Positions 44,993 through 54,313 of a DNA stretch of 64,000 nt are shown piece after piece. Position numbers and translations under genes: made by a program. The notes beneath the pieces are model-generated. The model had not been told where the DNA came from. It searched no databases and saw only the letters and a program-made list of their open reading frames with translations. Source of the DNA: Mesorhizobium sp. GbtcB19 (GTDB lineage Bacteria; Pseudomonadota; Alphaproteobacteria; Rhizobiales; Rhizobiaceae); assembly GCF_019091085.1 (NCBI RefSeq), contig NZ_JAGXJY010000003.1, positions 124,001 to 188,000 of the forward strand, written 5' to 3'. Position 1 is the stretch's first letter. Each line of letters begins with the position of its first letter.

Positions 44993-46306
44993 ATGACATT
45001 GAAACTACTGCGCGGCCGCACGCTCACCTTCCTGCGTTGGCCCGAAACGGTCGATGAACATTCCGCCTGGCGTTACGAGGAGGATGGCGGGCTGTTGATC
45101 GACAACGGCAAGATCATTGCTGCAGGCCCTTATGCCGAGGTCGCAAAGAAGGCCCGTGCGGGCGTCGAGACGATCGACCATCGCCCGCATCTCATCCTGC
45201 CGGGCTTCCTCGACGCGCATGTCCATGTGCCGCAGATGCAGATCATCGCCTCTTACGGCGCCGAGCTGCTCGACTGGCTGAACAAATATACCTTTCCGGA
45301 AGAGTCGAAATTCCAGAACGCGCAGCACGGCCGCCGCATCGCGCGACTTTTCCTCGATGAGATGCTGCGGCACGGCACGACGACGGTCGCGGCCTATTGT
45401 TCGGTGCACAGATCGTCGGCCGAAGCCTTTTTCGCCGAGTCGCATGAGCGCAACATGCTCAACATCGCCGGCAAGGTGATGATGGACCGCAACGCGCCGG
45501 ACGGCGTGCTCGACACGCCCCAGACCGGCTATGACGATACCAAGGCGCTGATCGCCGAATGGCACGGCAAGGGCCGCCAACTCTATGCCGTCACGCCGCG
45601 CTTCGCGATCACGTCGACGCCCGAGCAGATGGAGATGGCCGGCGCGCTCTGCCGCGAACATCCCGATCTCCACATGCAGACGCATCTGTCGGAGAACCAC
45701 GCCGAAATCGCCTTCACCCGGGAGCTCTATCCCTGGTCGCGCGACTACACCGACGTCTATGAGCATTACGGCCTGCTCGGCAAAAAGAGCCTGTTCGGCC
45801 ACTGCATCCATCTGTCGGAGCGCGAGGCCGACGCGCTGTCGCAGTCGGGTTCGGTGGCGGTGTTCTGCCCGACCTCCAACCTTTTCCTCGGCTCCGGCCT
45901 GTTCGACTACCAGCGCTATCGCCGGCGCGAAAAGCCGCTGCGCATCGGTGCCGCCACCGATGTCGGCGGCGGCACCAACTATTCGATGTTGCGCACCATG
46001 GACGAGGGCTACAAGGTGATCGCGCTGAACGGCGAGAAGCTCAACCCGTTCCAGTCCTTCTGGCAATTGACGCGCGGCAATGCCGAGGCGCTGTCGGTGG
46101 CCGACAAGGTCGGCACGCTGGACGAGGGCACCGACGCCGACATCGTCGTGCTCGATGCCCGTTCGACACCGGGAATGCGGCTGAGGATGGAGACGGTGGA
46201 GACGCTTGCCGAAGAACTCTTCCTGCTGCAGACGCTGGGCGACGACCGCGCCGTGCGCGAGGTCTATGTGGCGGGGCGGCCGGCGAAGAGCGCGATTGTC
46301 GCATAG
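44993..46306 (+). CDS. guaD: Guanine deaminase
   Basis: A 437-residue amidohydrolase. PGFLDAHVHVPQM carries the first metal ligands, MQTHLSENHAEI and FGHCIHLSE further ones, and ATDVGGGTNYSML the catalytic-site Asp. These match guanine deaminase, which converts guanine to xanthine and so feeds xanthine dehydrogenase encoded 6.6 kb upstream. The start lies 2 bases after the puuD stop. Confidence 0.92.
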   Translation: MTLKLLRGRTLTFLRWPETVDEHSAWRYEEDGGLLIDNGKIIAAGPYAEVAKKARAGVETIDHRPHLILPGFLDAHVHVPQMQIIASYGAELLDWLNKYTFPEESKFQNAQHGRRIARLFLDEMLRHGTTTVAAYCSVHRSSAEAFFAESHERNMLNIAGKVMMDRNAPDGVLDTPQTGYDDTKALIAEWHGKGRQLYAVTPRFAITSTPEQMEMAGALCREHPDLHMQTHLSENHAEIAFTRELYPWSRDYTDVYEHYGLLGKKSLFGHCIHLSEREADALSQSGSVAVFCPTSNLFLGSGLFDYQRYRRREKPLRIGAATDVGGGTNYSMLRTMDEGYKVIALNGEKLNPFQSFWQLTRGNAEALSVADKVGTLDEGTDADIVVLDARSTPGMRLRMETVETLAEELFLLQTLGDDRAVREVYVAGRPAKSAIVA

Positions 46307-46381
46307 ATTAAGCGCGCTCTTCGCTTGACCCCGCGTCAGCCATCGGCCAAAGCGTGCGTCGACATTTGACAGGGGAACGCC

Positions 46382-46885
46382 ATGGCCACCGCCGACGACA
46401 TCGCTCTGATCAAGAAACAGGAAGCCACGCTGATCTTCCTGACCTTCGACGAGGCCGTGGCCTTCGAGATCGGCTCGGCGATCAGAAGCAGGGCGCTGAA
46501 GGAAAACCTGCCCGTTATCGTCGACATCAGGCTGTGGGACCGGCCGCTCTTCTATGCCGCGATGCCTGGCTCCAACGCCTCCAATCCCGACTGGGCGCGG
46601 CGTAAGATCAATGTCGTAAGGCGCTATTTGAGAAGCACCTATCGCCTGGTGCTGGAGCAGCAGCGGCCCGACCGTACCTTCAAAATCGGTGAAGGCCTGG
46701 ACATCGCCGACTATGTGCTCGCCGGTGGCGGCTTCCCGGTTACCGTCAAGGGCGCCGGCGTCATCGGCGTCATCGCCGTTTCGGGCCTGCCCGAGCGCGA
46801 GGACCATGGTGTCGTCGTCGATGCCCTCTGCGCCCATCTCGGCATCGATGCAAAAGAGCTCGCGCTGCCGCCGGAAGAAAAATGA
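46382..46885 (+). CDS. UPF0303 / heme-degrading-domain protein
   Basis: A 167-residue protein of the UPF0303 family (HbpS-like fold), recognised by [37 protein letters not shown] and the glycine-rich [20 protein letters not shown]. Relatives are called heme-degrading-domain proteins, but catalytic function is not established. It overlaps the glycerate kinase start by 4 bases (ATGA). It may act in glycolate or glyoxylate metabolism by context only. Confidence 0.82.
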   Translation: MATADDIALIKKQEATLIFLTFDEAVAFEIGSAIRSRALKENLPVIVDIRLWDRPLFYAAMPGSNASNPDWARRKINVVRRYLRSTYRLVLEQQRPDRTFKIGEGLDIADYVLAGGGFPVTVKGAGVIGVIAVSGLPEREDHGVVVDALCAHLGIDAKELALPPEEK

Positions 46886-48141
46886 CCGACCCGAAAACCT
46901 TCCTCATCTCGATCTTCAACGCTGCCGTCGCGGCCGCCGACCCGGAAAAGACGATCCGAAATCATTTGCCGGCAAAGCCGAAGGGCCGCACCATCGTCAT
47001 CGGCGCCGGCAAGGGCTCGGCGCAGATGGCGGCGGCCTTCGAAAAGGTCTGGGACGGTCCGATCGACGGCCTGGTCGTCACCCGCTACGGCTATGGCGCC
47101 AAATGCGAGCGCATCGAGATCATCGAGGCGGCGCATCCGGTGCCGGATGCAGCCGGCCTCGAAGCCTCGCGCCGGCTGCTGGAGAAGGTGCGGGGTCTGA
47201 CCTCGGACGATCTGGTGGTGGCGCTGATTTCCGGCGGCGGCTCGGCGCTGTTGCCGTCGCCGGCTGCTGGCCTGACTTTAGCCGACGAGATCGCCGTCAA
47301 CGAGGCGCTGCTCGCCTCCGGCGCGCCGATCGCGGCGATGAACACCATCCGCAAACATGTCTCGACCATCAAGGGCGGGCGCCTTGCCGCCGCGGCGCAT
47401 CCGGCGCGCGTGGTGTCGCTGGTAGTGTCCGACATCCCCGGCGACAATCCGGCGCTGGTCGCCTCCGGGCCGACCGTACCCGACATCGGCAGCCGCGCGG
47501 ACGCGCTGGCCTCGATCGCCGTCTATGGCATGAAGCTGCCGGCCTCGGTCATGGCGCATATCCAGTCGCCGGCCGCCGACGCGCCGCGCCCCGACGACCC
47601 GCGCTTCGCCGGCAATGAAGTGCATCTGACCGCCTCGGCCGGCGTCTCGCTGGAGGCCGCGGCCGCCGAAGCCAGGCGGCAAGGCATCGAAGCGGTGATC
47701 CTGTCGGACGCGATCGAGGGCGAGGCCCGCGAGGTCGGCGGCGTCCACGCCGCGATCGCCCGCGAGGTGGCGACGCGCAGCCGGCCTTTCGCCAAGCCGG
47801 TGCTGATCCTCTCCGGCGGCGAGACGACGGTGACGCTGCGGGCGAAAGGCAAGGGCGGCCGCAATTCCGAATTCCTGCTCGCCTTCGCGCTCGGCATCGA
47901 TGGCGTCGACAGCATTCATGCTCTGGCCGCCGACACGGACGGCATAGACGGTTCCGAGAACAATGCCGGCGCTTTTGCCGACGGCTCGACGGTCTCGCGC
48001 ATGCGCGCGGTGGGCGTCGACGCCAAGGCGATGCTCGCCGGCAACAATGCCTGGACGGCCTTCAATGCGGTTGGGGATTTGTTCGTGCCGGGTCCGACCG
48101 GCACGAATGTGAATGATCTGAGGGCGATTCTGGTTCGGTAG
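46882..48141 (+). CDS. Glycerate 2-kinase (GckA/MOFRL type)
   Basis: A 419-residue glycerate kinase with [37 protein letters not shown], and a C-terminal MOFRL domain ([37 protein letters not shown]). It phosphorylates glycerate to 2-phosphoglycerate. As part of the puuD-guaD unit it could assimilate glyoxylate released by AllA after conversion to glycerate; the carboligase and reductase needed for that are not in the window. Confidence 0.9.
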   Translation: MTDPKTFLISIFNAAVAAADPEKTIRNHLPAKPKGRTIVIGAGKGSAQMAAAFEKVWDGPIDGLVVTRYGYGAKCERIEIIEAAHPVPDAAGLEASRRLLEKVRGLTSDDLVVALISGGGSALLPSPAAGLTLADEIAVNEALLASGAPIAAMNTIRKHVSTIKGGRLAAAAHPARVVSLVVSDIPGDNPALVASGPTVPDIGSRADALASIAVYGMKLPASVMAHIQSPAADAPRPDDPRFAGNEVHLTASAGVSLEAAAAEARRQGIEAVILSDAIEGEAREVGGVHAAIAREVATRSRPFAKPVLILSGGETTVTLRAKGKGGRNSEFLLAFALGIDGVDSIHALAADTDGIDGSENNAGAFADGSTVSRMRAVGVDAKAMLAGNNAWTAFNAVGDLFVPGPTGTNVNDLRAILVR

Positions 48142-48157
48142 CGCAATAAGCGCTGAC

Positions 48158-48342
48158 GTCGTCATTCCAGGGCGAAGCAGGAGCGAAGCTCCGTCGCGGA
48201 GACCCTGGAATCCATGCCGTGACCTCGGGCATGGAATGCAGTGGAGCAGAATTCTGCACCGTTGCGACACCTCGAAGTACCGGCATGGATCCTCGGGTCT
48301 GCGCGCGTCGCTTCGCTCCTTGCTCCGCCCGTGGATGACGAC
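48158..48342. repeat. Long inverted-repeat element, second family
   Basis: GTCGTCATTCCAGGGCGAAG through TGGAATCCATGCC on the left mirrors GGCATGGATCCTCGGGTCTG through GTGGATGACGAC on the right. It contains sub-palindromes such as GGAGCGAAGCTCC. The element fills most of the 273-base gap between the convergent glycerate kinase and glutamine-synthetase genes. Its sequence is unrelated to the CTCCCCGTATAGTGAC family. Confidence 0.7.
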
Positions 48343-48414
48343 CTGATGGGCGTTTCGGCTAATCTCCAAGGCCACGCTATCGATCAAGATCGCGGCGCCT
48401 TGCAACGCCGATCC

Positions 48415-49836
48415 TCACACCTCGTGCAGATAGAGGTGATAATCTAGCTCGCTCACCGTGCGCGCGACCCGCAGATATTCCGCCTGCTTGATTGCCACGA
48501 AGGTGCGGTGCAGGTCGGCGCCGAGCGCCGATTTCAGGAAATCCGAGGTCCTGGCGGCTTCGATCGCGGCGCGCCAGTCGGCCGGCATGCTGGATTTTCC
48601 TGTCGCCTGCTCGTAGCCGTTGCCCGTTGTCTCGGGCCCCGGGTCCAGCTTTTCGTCGAGGCCTTTGACGATGCCGGCCAGCACCGTCGCCGCCACCAGA
48701 TAGGGGTTGGCGTCGACGCCCGACGGCCGATGCTCGATGCGGCGGTTCCTGGCGTCGCCCGCCGGCACGCGCAGCGCCACCGAACGGTTGTTGACGCCCC
48801 ATGTCGGCGCCACCGGCGCGTAGGATTGCGCGACGAAACGGCGCCAGGAGTTGGCATGCGGCGCAAACACCAGCATCGATTCCGCCATGGTGTGGATCAG
48901 GCCGCCAAGCGCGTCGAGCAGGCTCGGCGACCATTTTTCGCCGGTGGCCTCGGTGAAGACGTTGCGGCCGGCATCGTCCAGCAGCGAGACGTGGAAATGC
49001 ATGCCCGAGCCGGCATAGGCCTCGATCGGCTTGGCCATGAAGCAGGCGGTGACGCCATGCCGCCGCGCCTGCGCCCTGACCAGCCGCTTCAGCATGATGA
49101 GATCGTCGGCCGCCCGCATCACGTCCTTGCGGTAGTTCAGTGTCAGTTCGTACTGACCGGGCGCGTATTCCGAAATGACGGTTTCGGCCGGGATGCCCTG
49201 CGCCTTTGCCGCGGCATAGACGTCGGAAAACAGCGGCTCCATGCCGTGCAGGTGGTCGACGGAATAGACCTCGGTCTTGGCCGAGCGGCGGCCGTCGAGC
49301 ACCGCGCGGGCAGGCTGTACCTTGCCGTCCGCATCGCGCTCATTGGCGAGCAGGAAAAATTCCAGTTCGAAAGCTCCGGCCGGATGCAGGCCGCGCGCCG
49401 CCAGCAGCTCCACCTGCCTTGCCAGCACCAGCCGCGGGTCAGAGGTCATCGGCTGGCCGTCGAGATGATGCATGGACATCAGCACCTGGCCGCGCGGCGG
49501 GTTGGTGCCGAAGAGCGGCACCAGCGTGCCGGGGATCGGCCAAGCCCGCAAATCGCCGTCGCCGGTGTCCCACACCAGCCCGGTCTCGTGCACGTCCTCG
49601 CCGGTGATGTCGAGGCCGAGGATCGAGATCGGCAGATGCCGGCCGTTCTCGAAAATGCCCATCAGCTCGTGCCGGCGAACGATCTTGCCGCGGCCGATGC
49701 CGTTGGCGTCGGTCAGCACGATGTCGAACGCCTCGATCTCGGGATGCGCATCGAGAAAGGCCTTCGCCTCGGCGGGCGTCGAGCCGGAAGGCGAAGTTGT
49801 TACGGCGTTCGGATTGTCCATCGCCGCTTTTCTCAT
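48415..49836 (-). CDS. Glutamine-synthetase family ligase (gamma-glutamyl-amine ligase-like)
   Basis: A 473-residue GS-fold enzyme. The beta-grasp N-terminus includes FDIVLTDANGIGRGKIVRRH, and the catalytic domain shows FELEFFLL, GSGMHFHVSL and NRSVALRVP followed by RIEHRPSG. It is of the class that ligates glutamate to amines more often than to ammonia (PuuA/GlnT-like); the true substrate is not visible. Its ATG overlaps the aminotransferase stop as ATGA; an alternative ATG lies at 49821. Confidence 0.85.
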   Translation of the reverse strand: MRKAAMDNPNAVTTSPSGSTPAEAKAFLDAHPEIEAFDIVLTDANGIGRGKIVRRHELMGIFENGRHLPISILGLDITGEDVHETGLVWDTGDGDLRAWPIPGTLVPLFGTNPPRGQVLMSMHHLDGQPMTSDPRLVLARQVELLAARGLHPAGAFELEFFLLANERDADGKVQPARAVLDGRRSAKTEVYSVDHLHGMEPLFSDVYAAAKAQGIPAETVISEYAPGQYELTLNYRKDVMRAADDLIMLKRLVRAQARRHGVTACFMAKPIEAYAGSGMHFHVSLLDDAGRNVFTEATGEKWSPSLLDALGGLIHTMAESMLVFAPHANSWRRFVAQSYAPVAPTWGVNNRSVALRVPAGDARNRRIEHRPSGVDANPYLVAATVLAGIVKGLDEKLDPGPETTGNGYEQATGKSSMPADWRAAIEAARTSDFLKSALGADLHRTFVAIKQAEYLRVARTVSELDYHLYLHEV

Positions 49837-51212
49837 GCCGTAAGCCTGGCCGCAACCGCGGCGAAGGCGGCGACCAGCCGGCTCACCTGCGCGGAAGTCG
49901 TTGCCGGCGAGATCAGCATCATGTTGTGGAACGGCGCGATCAGCACGCCGCGATTGACCAGCGCGACATGGATGGCGGCTTCCAGCTCCGGCGCATGCGC
50001 CTTCTCGGCCTCGCCGCCATTCGTCAGCGGCCCGGGCGCGCAGATGAACTCGACGCGCGCGCCGACCCGCGCGACATGCCAGGGCAGCTTGTTTCGATTG
50101 ATCACAGCGGCCAACCCGGCATCGAGCCGGCGTGCCAGCCGGTCCATATGCGCGTAAGCCTCCTCCGTCATGACCTCTTCCAGCGTGGCGCGCATCGCCG
50201 CGAATTGCAGCGGGTTGGCCGACAGCGTCGTGCCCATGCCGGAGTAACCGGGCTCCTTGGTCCGGTTGTAGGCGCCGTAGCGGGTGGCGACCTCCTCGCT
50301 CATCCCCCAGATGCTCGCCGGCACGCCACCCGCCACCGGCTTGCCGAGCACGAACAGGTCCGGCTCCAGCCCGTGCTTGCGCGTGTAGCCGCCAGGACCG
50401 GTCGAAATGGTGTGCGTCTCGTCGATCAGAAGCAGTGTGCCGGCCGTGCGGGTCAGCCGCCGCAGCGCGTCGTGGAAGCCAGGCTCCGGCAGCACCATGC
50501 AGGAATTGGTCAGCACCGGTTCGGTGATGACGCAGGCGACGTCGCGGTCGGCCAGTGTTGCCTCCAGCGCGCCAATGTCGTTGAACTCGACGATCCTGGT
50601 CGCTCGCGTGAGATCGCGAAACTCGCCAGCCAGGCCCGGCCGGTTCGCCGGCTTGCCGTCGATCAGCCGCACCATCGTCTCGTCGACCGAGCCGTGATAG
50701 CAGCCGTTGAAGACCAGGATTTTTTCACGGCCCGTCACCGCGCGGGCGACGCGCAGCGCGAAGCGGTTGGCATCGGTGGCGGTGGTGGCGATCTGCCAGT
50801 AGGGCAGGCCGAAGCGCTGCTGCAGCAGCGTGCCGATCGCCAGCGCATCCTCGCTGGGCAGCATGTAGGTCAGGCCGCGCGCCGCCTGGCGGCGGATGGC
50901 GCGCGCCACCGCCGGCGGCGAATGGCCAAGCATCGAGCCGGTGTCGCCAAGGCAGAAATCGTCGAGCTTGTTGCCGTCGATATCGGTGATGGTGGCGCCC
51001 TTGGCGCCGTCGACGAGGATCGGGAATGGCGTCGGCCAGTCGGTCATCCAATGCATCGGCACGCCGCCGAGGAAGCCGGCAATGCCGTTGCCGAGCTTCG
51101 CCTCGGATTGCGGCCGCGCCTTTCGGAAAGCGGTGGCCTCCGCATCGCGCAATTCGGCGATGCGGGCGATATCGATGCCGCCGATGGAAGTCCGTGATTC
51201 CGATGCCTGCAT
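49833..51212 (-). CDS. Class III aminotransferase
   Basis: A 459-residue PLP enzyme. It shows LGDTGSMLGHSPPAVARAI, FNGCYHGSVDETM, LLIDETHTIS (PLP-ring Asp) and FVLGKPVAGGVPASIWG with the PLP lysine (about 282). It resembles glutamate-1-semialdehyde-aminomutase-like members of class III. Being coupled to a GS-like ligase, it probably takes part in use of an amine or amino acid as nitrogen source. AGGGG precedes the ATG at 51212. Confidence 0.87.
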   Translation of the reverse strand: MQASESRTSIGGIDIARIAELRDAEATAFRKARPQSEAKLGNGIAGFLGGVPMHWMTDWPTPFPILVDGAKGATITDIDGNKLDDFCLGDTGSMLGHSPPAVARAIRRQAARGLTYMLPSEDALAIGTLLQQRFGLPYWQIATTATDANRFALRVARAVTGREKILVFNGCYHGSVDETMVRLIDGKPANRPGLAGEFRDLTRATRIVEFNDIGALEATLADRDVACVITEPVLTNSCMVLPEPGFHDALRRLTRTAGTLLLIDETHTISTGPGGYTRKHGLEPDLFVLGKPVAGGVPASIWGMSEEVATRYGAYNRTKEPGYSGMGTTLSANPLQFAAMRATLEEVMTEEAYAHMDRLARRLDAGLAAVINRNKLPWHVARVGARVEFICAPGPLTNGGEAEKAHAPELEAAIHVALVNRGVLIAPFHNMMLISPATTSAQVSRLVAAFAAVAARLTA

Positions 51213-51300
51213 GAAAACCCCTGTGTTTCGCGCGGCACTCTGCCTACGGCTTTGCAAAACTGCAATTGGCCGCGGGCGGGGCGGGCGTTGGATCAGGGAG

Positions 51301-51356
<56 letters not shown>

Positions 51357-51392
51357 CTCTCTTTCTATTGCCTACTGCCTATTCCCTATTGC

Positions 51393-52367
51393 CTACGCCG
51401 TGATGTCGATGACGCCGCAATCGCCGGCGGCACTGCCGAAGGCGACGCGGCGCTCTTCCTTGTCCCACATCATGGCGGTGATGGCGCCCTTGCCGGGGCG
51501 GCGCAGCAGCACTTCCTTGGCGTCGGCAAAGCGCGCTGCGATCACCATACCGTCCTCATAGCCGATGGCCACGACGTCCTGGCTGGGGTGGCAGGCAACG
51601 CATGTCACCATCATGTTGCCGCGCGTACCGAGCTCCAGCGGCGCCTTGCCCATCGGGCCGTCCTTGGCTGAGAAGGGCCAGACGATCGCCGCCGGCGCGC
51701 CGGAGCTTGCCAGCCATTTGCCCTTCACGCTCCAGGACAGGCTTTTCACCTTGCCGGGATAGCCTGACATGCGCATGTGCTTGCCGTCGGCAAGCTTCCA
51801 GCCATGCAGCGCGTTCTCCTGCATGGTGGTGACGAGGAAAGCCCCGTCCGGGGAGAAAGTGACGCCGGTATGGGCGCCGGCCCATTCGAGCTCGACGGGC
51901 TTGCCCTCGGCCGCCGGGAAATGCAGCGTCGCCCCATTGTAGCGGGCAACGCCGAAACGCATGCCCTTGGGAGAGAAGGCGAGCCCCTCCACCGAGCGCG
52001 GATGGGCGAACTCTTTCACCCTGCCGTCGGCAAAACGCACGAATGCGGTCTTGCCGGAGGCATAGGCGATCGCCCCCTGCGGGCCGGCAGCGACGCTGGT
52101 GACCCACTTTTTGCCGGCGCTGGCCAGTTCGTTCACCTCGCCGCCGGCCTTGATGGCAAACACCTTGCCGTCCTCGCCGCCGGTGACCAACCGGTCGTTG
52201 GCCGCATCGTGGAAAGCAGCAAGCAGGCCGTCATTGGCCTGCACCGTTTTTTGCCCATTATCCAGGCGATGGATCGCGCCGTCGGCCAAAGCGAAATGCG
52301 GCACGTCGTTCAGGAACACGGCGGCGACGCAATGGCCTTCGAGATCAAGGGGGGCAACTGTGGGCAT
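51393..52367 (-). CDS. WD40-repeat beta-propeller protein
   Basis: A 324-residue protein made of about seven WD40-like blades, each of the form (sequence)-D-x-hydrophobic-WD/K; examples are LVTGGEDGKVFAIKAGGEVN and SPDGAFLVTTMQENALHGWK. There is no signal peptide, so it should be a cytoplasmic scaffold or binding protein. The partner is unknown. It lies downstream of the CobW gene on the same strand, separated by a repeat element. Confidence 0.85.
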   Translation of the reverse strand: MPTVAPLDLEGHCVAAVFLNDVPHFALADGAIHRLDNGQKTVQANDGLLAAFHDAANDRLVTGGEDGKVFAIKAGGEVNELASAGKKWVTSVAAGPQGAIAYASGKTAFVRFADGRVKEFAHPRSVEGLAFSPKGMRFGVARYNGATLHFPAAEGKPVELEWAGAHTGVTFSPDGAFLVTTMQENALHGWKLADGKHMRMSGYPGKVKSLSWSVKGKWLASSGAPAAIVWPFSAKDGPMGKAPLELGTRGNMMVTCVACHPSQDVVAIGYEDGMVIAARFADAKEVLLRRPGKGAITAMMWDKEERRVAFGSAAGDCGVIDITA

Positions 52368-52478
52368 GATTATCTTTAGTCAATGAAAGTGCAGAGGGCG
52401 GCTTACTCGACGTTCGCACGTCCGGCAACCATGAGAGGCACCAAAGCTAGGCAATTGTTGATATCAATGGCCAAGGTC

Positions 52479-52660
52479 AGCGCTGCCCCTCATTGTCCTG
52501 CCGGACATTTCTCCCCGTATAGTGACAGGGAGAAAGACAGCTGTCGCGGATGGTTTCGCCAATCGCCAGCGCTGCAGAATAGCGTCGGCGCTGCGGCCAG
52601 TCGCCTTCTCCCCGTCACTATACGGGGAGAAGGTGCCGGCAGGCGGATGAGGGGCGGCGC
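52479..52660. repeat. Palindromic repeat element (CTCCCCGTATAGTGAC type)
   Basis: Arms 52479-52533 and about 52603-52660 are inverted copies of CGCTGCCCCTCATTGTCCTG and CTCCCCGTATAGTGACAGGG. The centre reads CAGCTGTCGCGGATGGTTTC and shares this with the element at 62086. It fills most of the 333-base gap between the WD40 gene and the small antitoxin-like gene. Confidence 0.8.
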
Positions 52661-52700
52661 CGGCCATTGGAGGCTACTATGCATTGGCGTCGAATTGTGG

Positions 52701-52877
52701 CTACAGAGTATTTGGCAACGCTTCGATCGCCCTAAGCATCTTCGCATTCGGCTTTGGGGGGTGCTCCAGCAAATCCAGGATAAGTGCGAAATCGGGAGCA
52801 GATATTCTCACGACTTCGGTCGCATTGATCGAAATCTGCGGCCTATGCCCTGTCTTTTTGTCGGTGAGTTTCGACAT
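52701..52877 (-). pseudogene. DUF1778-like antitoxin fragment
   Basis: The 58-residue frame ends in VVRISAPDFALILDLLEHPP followed by KPNAKMLRAIEAL, which resembles the C-terminal toxin-binding part of DUF1778 (TacA-like) antitoxins. The ribbon-helix-helix DNA-binding domain that should precede it is missing. AAGGACAG lies just before the ATG, so it may still be translated. It follows cobW by 19 bases. No acetyltransferase toxin is nearby. It could be a relic or a free-standing small gene. Confidence 0.45.
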
Positions 52878-52896
52878 CTCTGTCCTTAGCCAATGG

Positions 52897-53943
52897 TTAG
52901 GCCGCCTGGCAGGCCTCGAAACTCTTCCTGAGCTTGTCGCCGTCGAGATCGCGGCCGATGAAGACCAGCCGGCTCTCATGCTTTTCGCCGTCCTTCCAGG
53001 CGCGCTGATGGTCGCCCTCGAGGATCATGTGCACGCCCTGCAGCACATAGCGATCCTCGTCGCCCTTCAGCGCGATGATGCCCTTCAGTCGCAATATGTT
53101 CGGCCCTTCCATCTGGGTCACCTTCTCGATCCAGGGGAAGAACTTCTTCGGGTCCATCTCGCCGCCGCGCAGCGACACCGACTTCACCGTCACGTCATGG
53201 ATGTCGGAAGCATGGTCGTGATGATGATCGTGCCCGTCATGATCGTGATGGTCGTGATCATGATCGTGATGATCATGGTCGTGGTCATGCGCCTCGAGGA
53301 AATGCGGATCGTTCTCCAGCGCGCGCGATAGGTCGAAGGCGCCGCGGTCGAGCACTTCGTCGAGCGCCACCCCGGAACGCTGCGTGCGATGGATTTTTGC
53401 CGCCGGGTTAATGGCGCGGACCGTAGCCTCGACCTTTTCGAGCTCTTCCGGCGTGACAAGATCGGTCTTGTTCAGCACCACCACGTCGGCGAAGGCGATC
53501 TGGTCCTCGGCCTCCTTGGAGTCCTTGAGCCGCAGCGGCAGGTGCTTGGCGTCGACCAGCGCCACTACCGCGTCCAGCTTGGTCTTGGTGCGCACGTCGT
53601 CATCCATGAAGAAGGTCTGCGCCACCGGTACCGGGTCGGCGAGGCCCGTGGTCTCGACGACGATGGCGTCGAAGCGACCGGGCCGCTTCATCAGGCCCTC
53701 GACGACGCGGATCAGGTCGCCGCGCACCGTGCAGCACACGCAGCCATTGTTCATCTCGTAGATTTCCTCGTCGGATTCGACGATCAGGTCGTTGTCGATG
53801 CCGATCTCGCCGAACTCGTTGACGATGACGGCGTAACGCTTGCCGTGGTTCTCCGACAGGATGCGGTTGAGCAGCGTCGTCTTGCCCGCGCCGAGATAGC
53901 CGGTGAGAACGGTTACGGGGATTTGCGTCTGTGCATCGCTCAT
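52897..53943 (-). CDS. CobW/COG0523 family metal-chaperone GTPase
   Basis: A 348-residue G3E GTPase with Walker [10 protein letters not shown] (15-23), the metal-binding motif GCVCCT (67-72), NKTD as G4 motif (158-161), and the C-terminal CobW domain. A loop at about 219-246 is almost entirely His and Asp and should bind zinc, cobalt or nickel. The start at 53943 has GAGGCAAG upstream. The metal cannot be told: no cobalamin genes or clear Zur box are close. Confidence 0.9.
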   Translation of the reverse strand: MSDAQTQIPVTVLTGYLGAGKTTLLNRILSENHGKRYAVIVNEFGEIGIDNDLIVESDEEIYEMNNGCVCCTVRGDLIRVVEGLMKRPGRFDAIVVETTGLADPVPVAQTFFMDDDVRTKTKLDAVVALVDAKHLPLRLKDSKEAEDQIAFADVVVLNKTDLVTPEELEKVEATVRAINPAAKIHRTQRSGVALDEVLDRGAFDLSRALENDPHFLEAHDHDHDHHDHDHDHHDHDGHDHHHDHASDIHDVTVKSVSLRGGEMDPKKFFPWIEKVTQMEGPNILRLKGIIALKGDEDRYVLQGVHMILEGDHQRAWKDGEKHESRLVFIGRDLDGDKLRKSFEACQAA

Positions 53944-54313
53944 GGCTTGCCTCGAAAATCTTGGATTTGTCGGCCTCATATAGGATGGCGCGGCGGCTTT
54001 TGCACGTCGCAAACCGCTGGGCCAGCCGACAGCCCTTTCCGGTGCTCACCGGGCGGGGAAATTGTCGCCAAAGCGCTGCACCGGCGGAACTGCTTGTCGG
54101 GTTCCGGTGTGCTCGATGCCGCGCCGCTGTGAATCTCGCCGGTTCAAAAGTCGTTTGTCATCTAACTGAAATAAACATCTGGCATCACCTGCGCGGGCAC
54201 CGCAATGCTTGCCGGCAAAGCGTTCTCCGAGCCGGACTCTTTAAATCGTCATTTGCCAGCCGTCGCGCAGCTCCTATGCTGTCCGGACCGGTTCGGCCGA
54301 AGAGGGAATGACC

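Noticed and set aside
45005-46837. Long antisense open frame over guaD
   Set aside because: No Shine-Dalgarno sequence, no recognisable domain, and it covers two real plus-strand genes.
53944-54180. Cobalamin riboswitch upstream of the CobW gene
   Set aside because: The leader is GC-rich and can fold, but the B12-box and conserved core elements of the riboswitch were not found on the minus strand.
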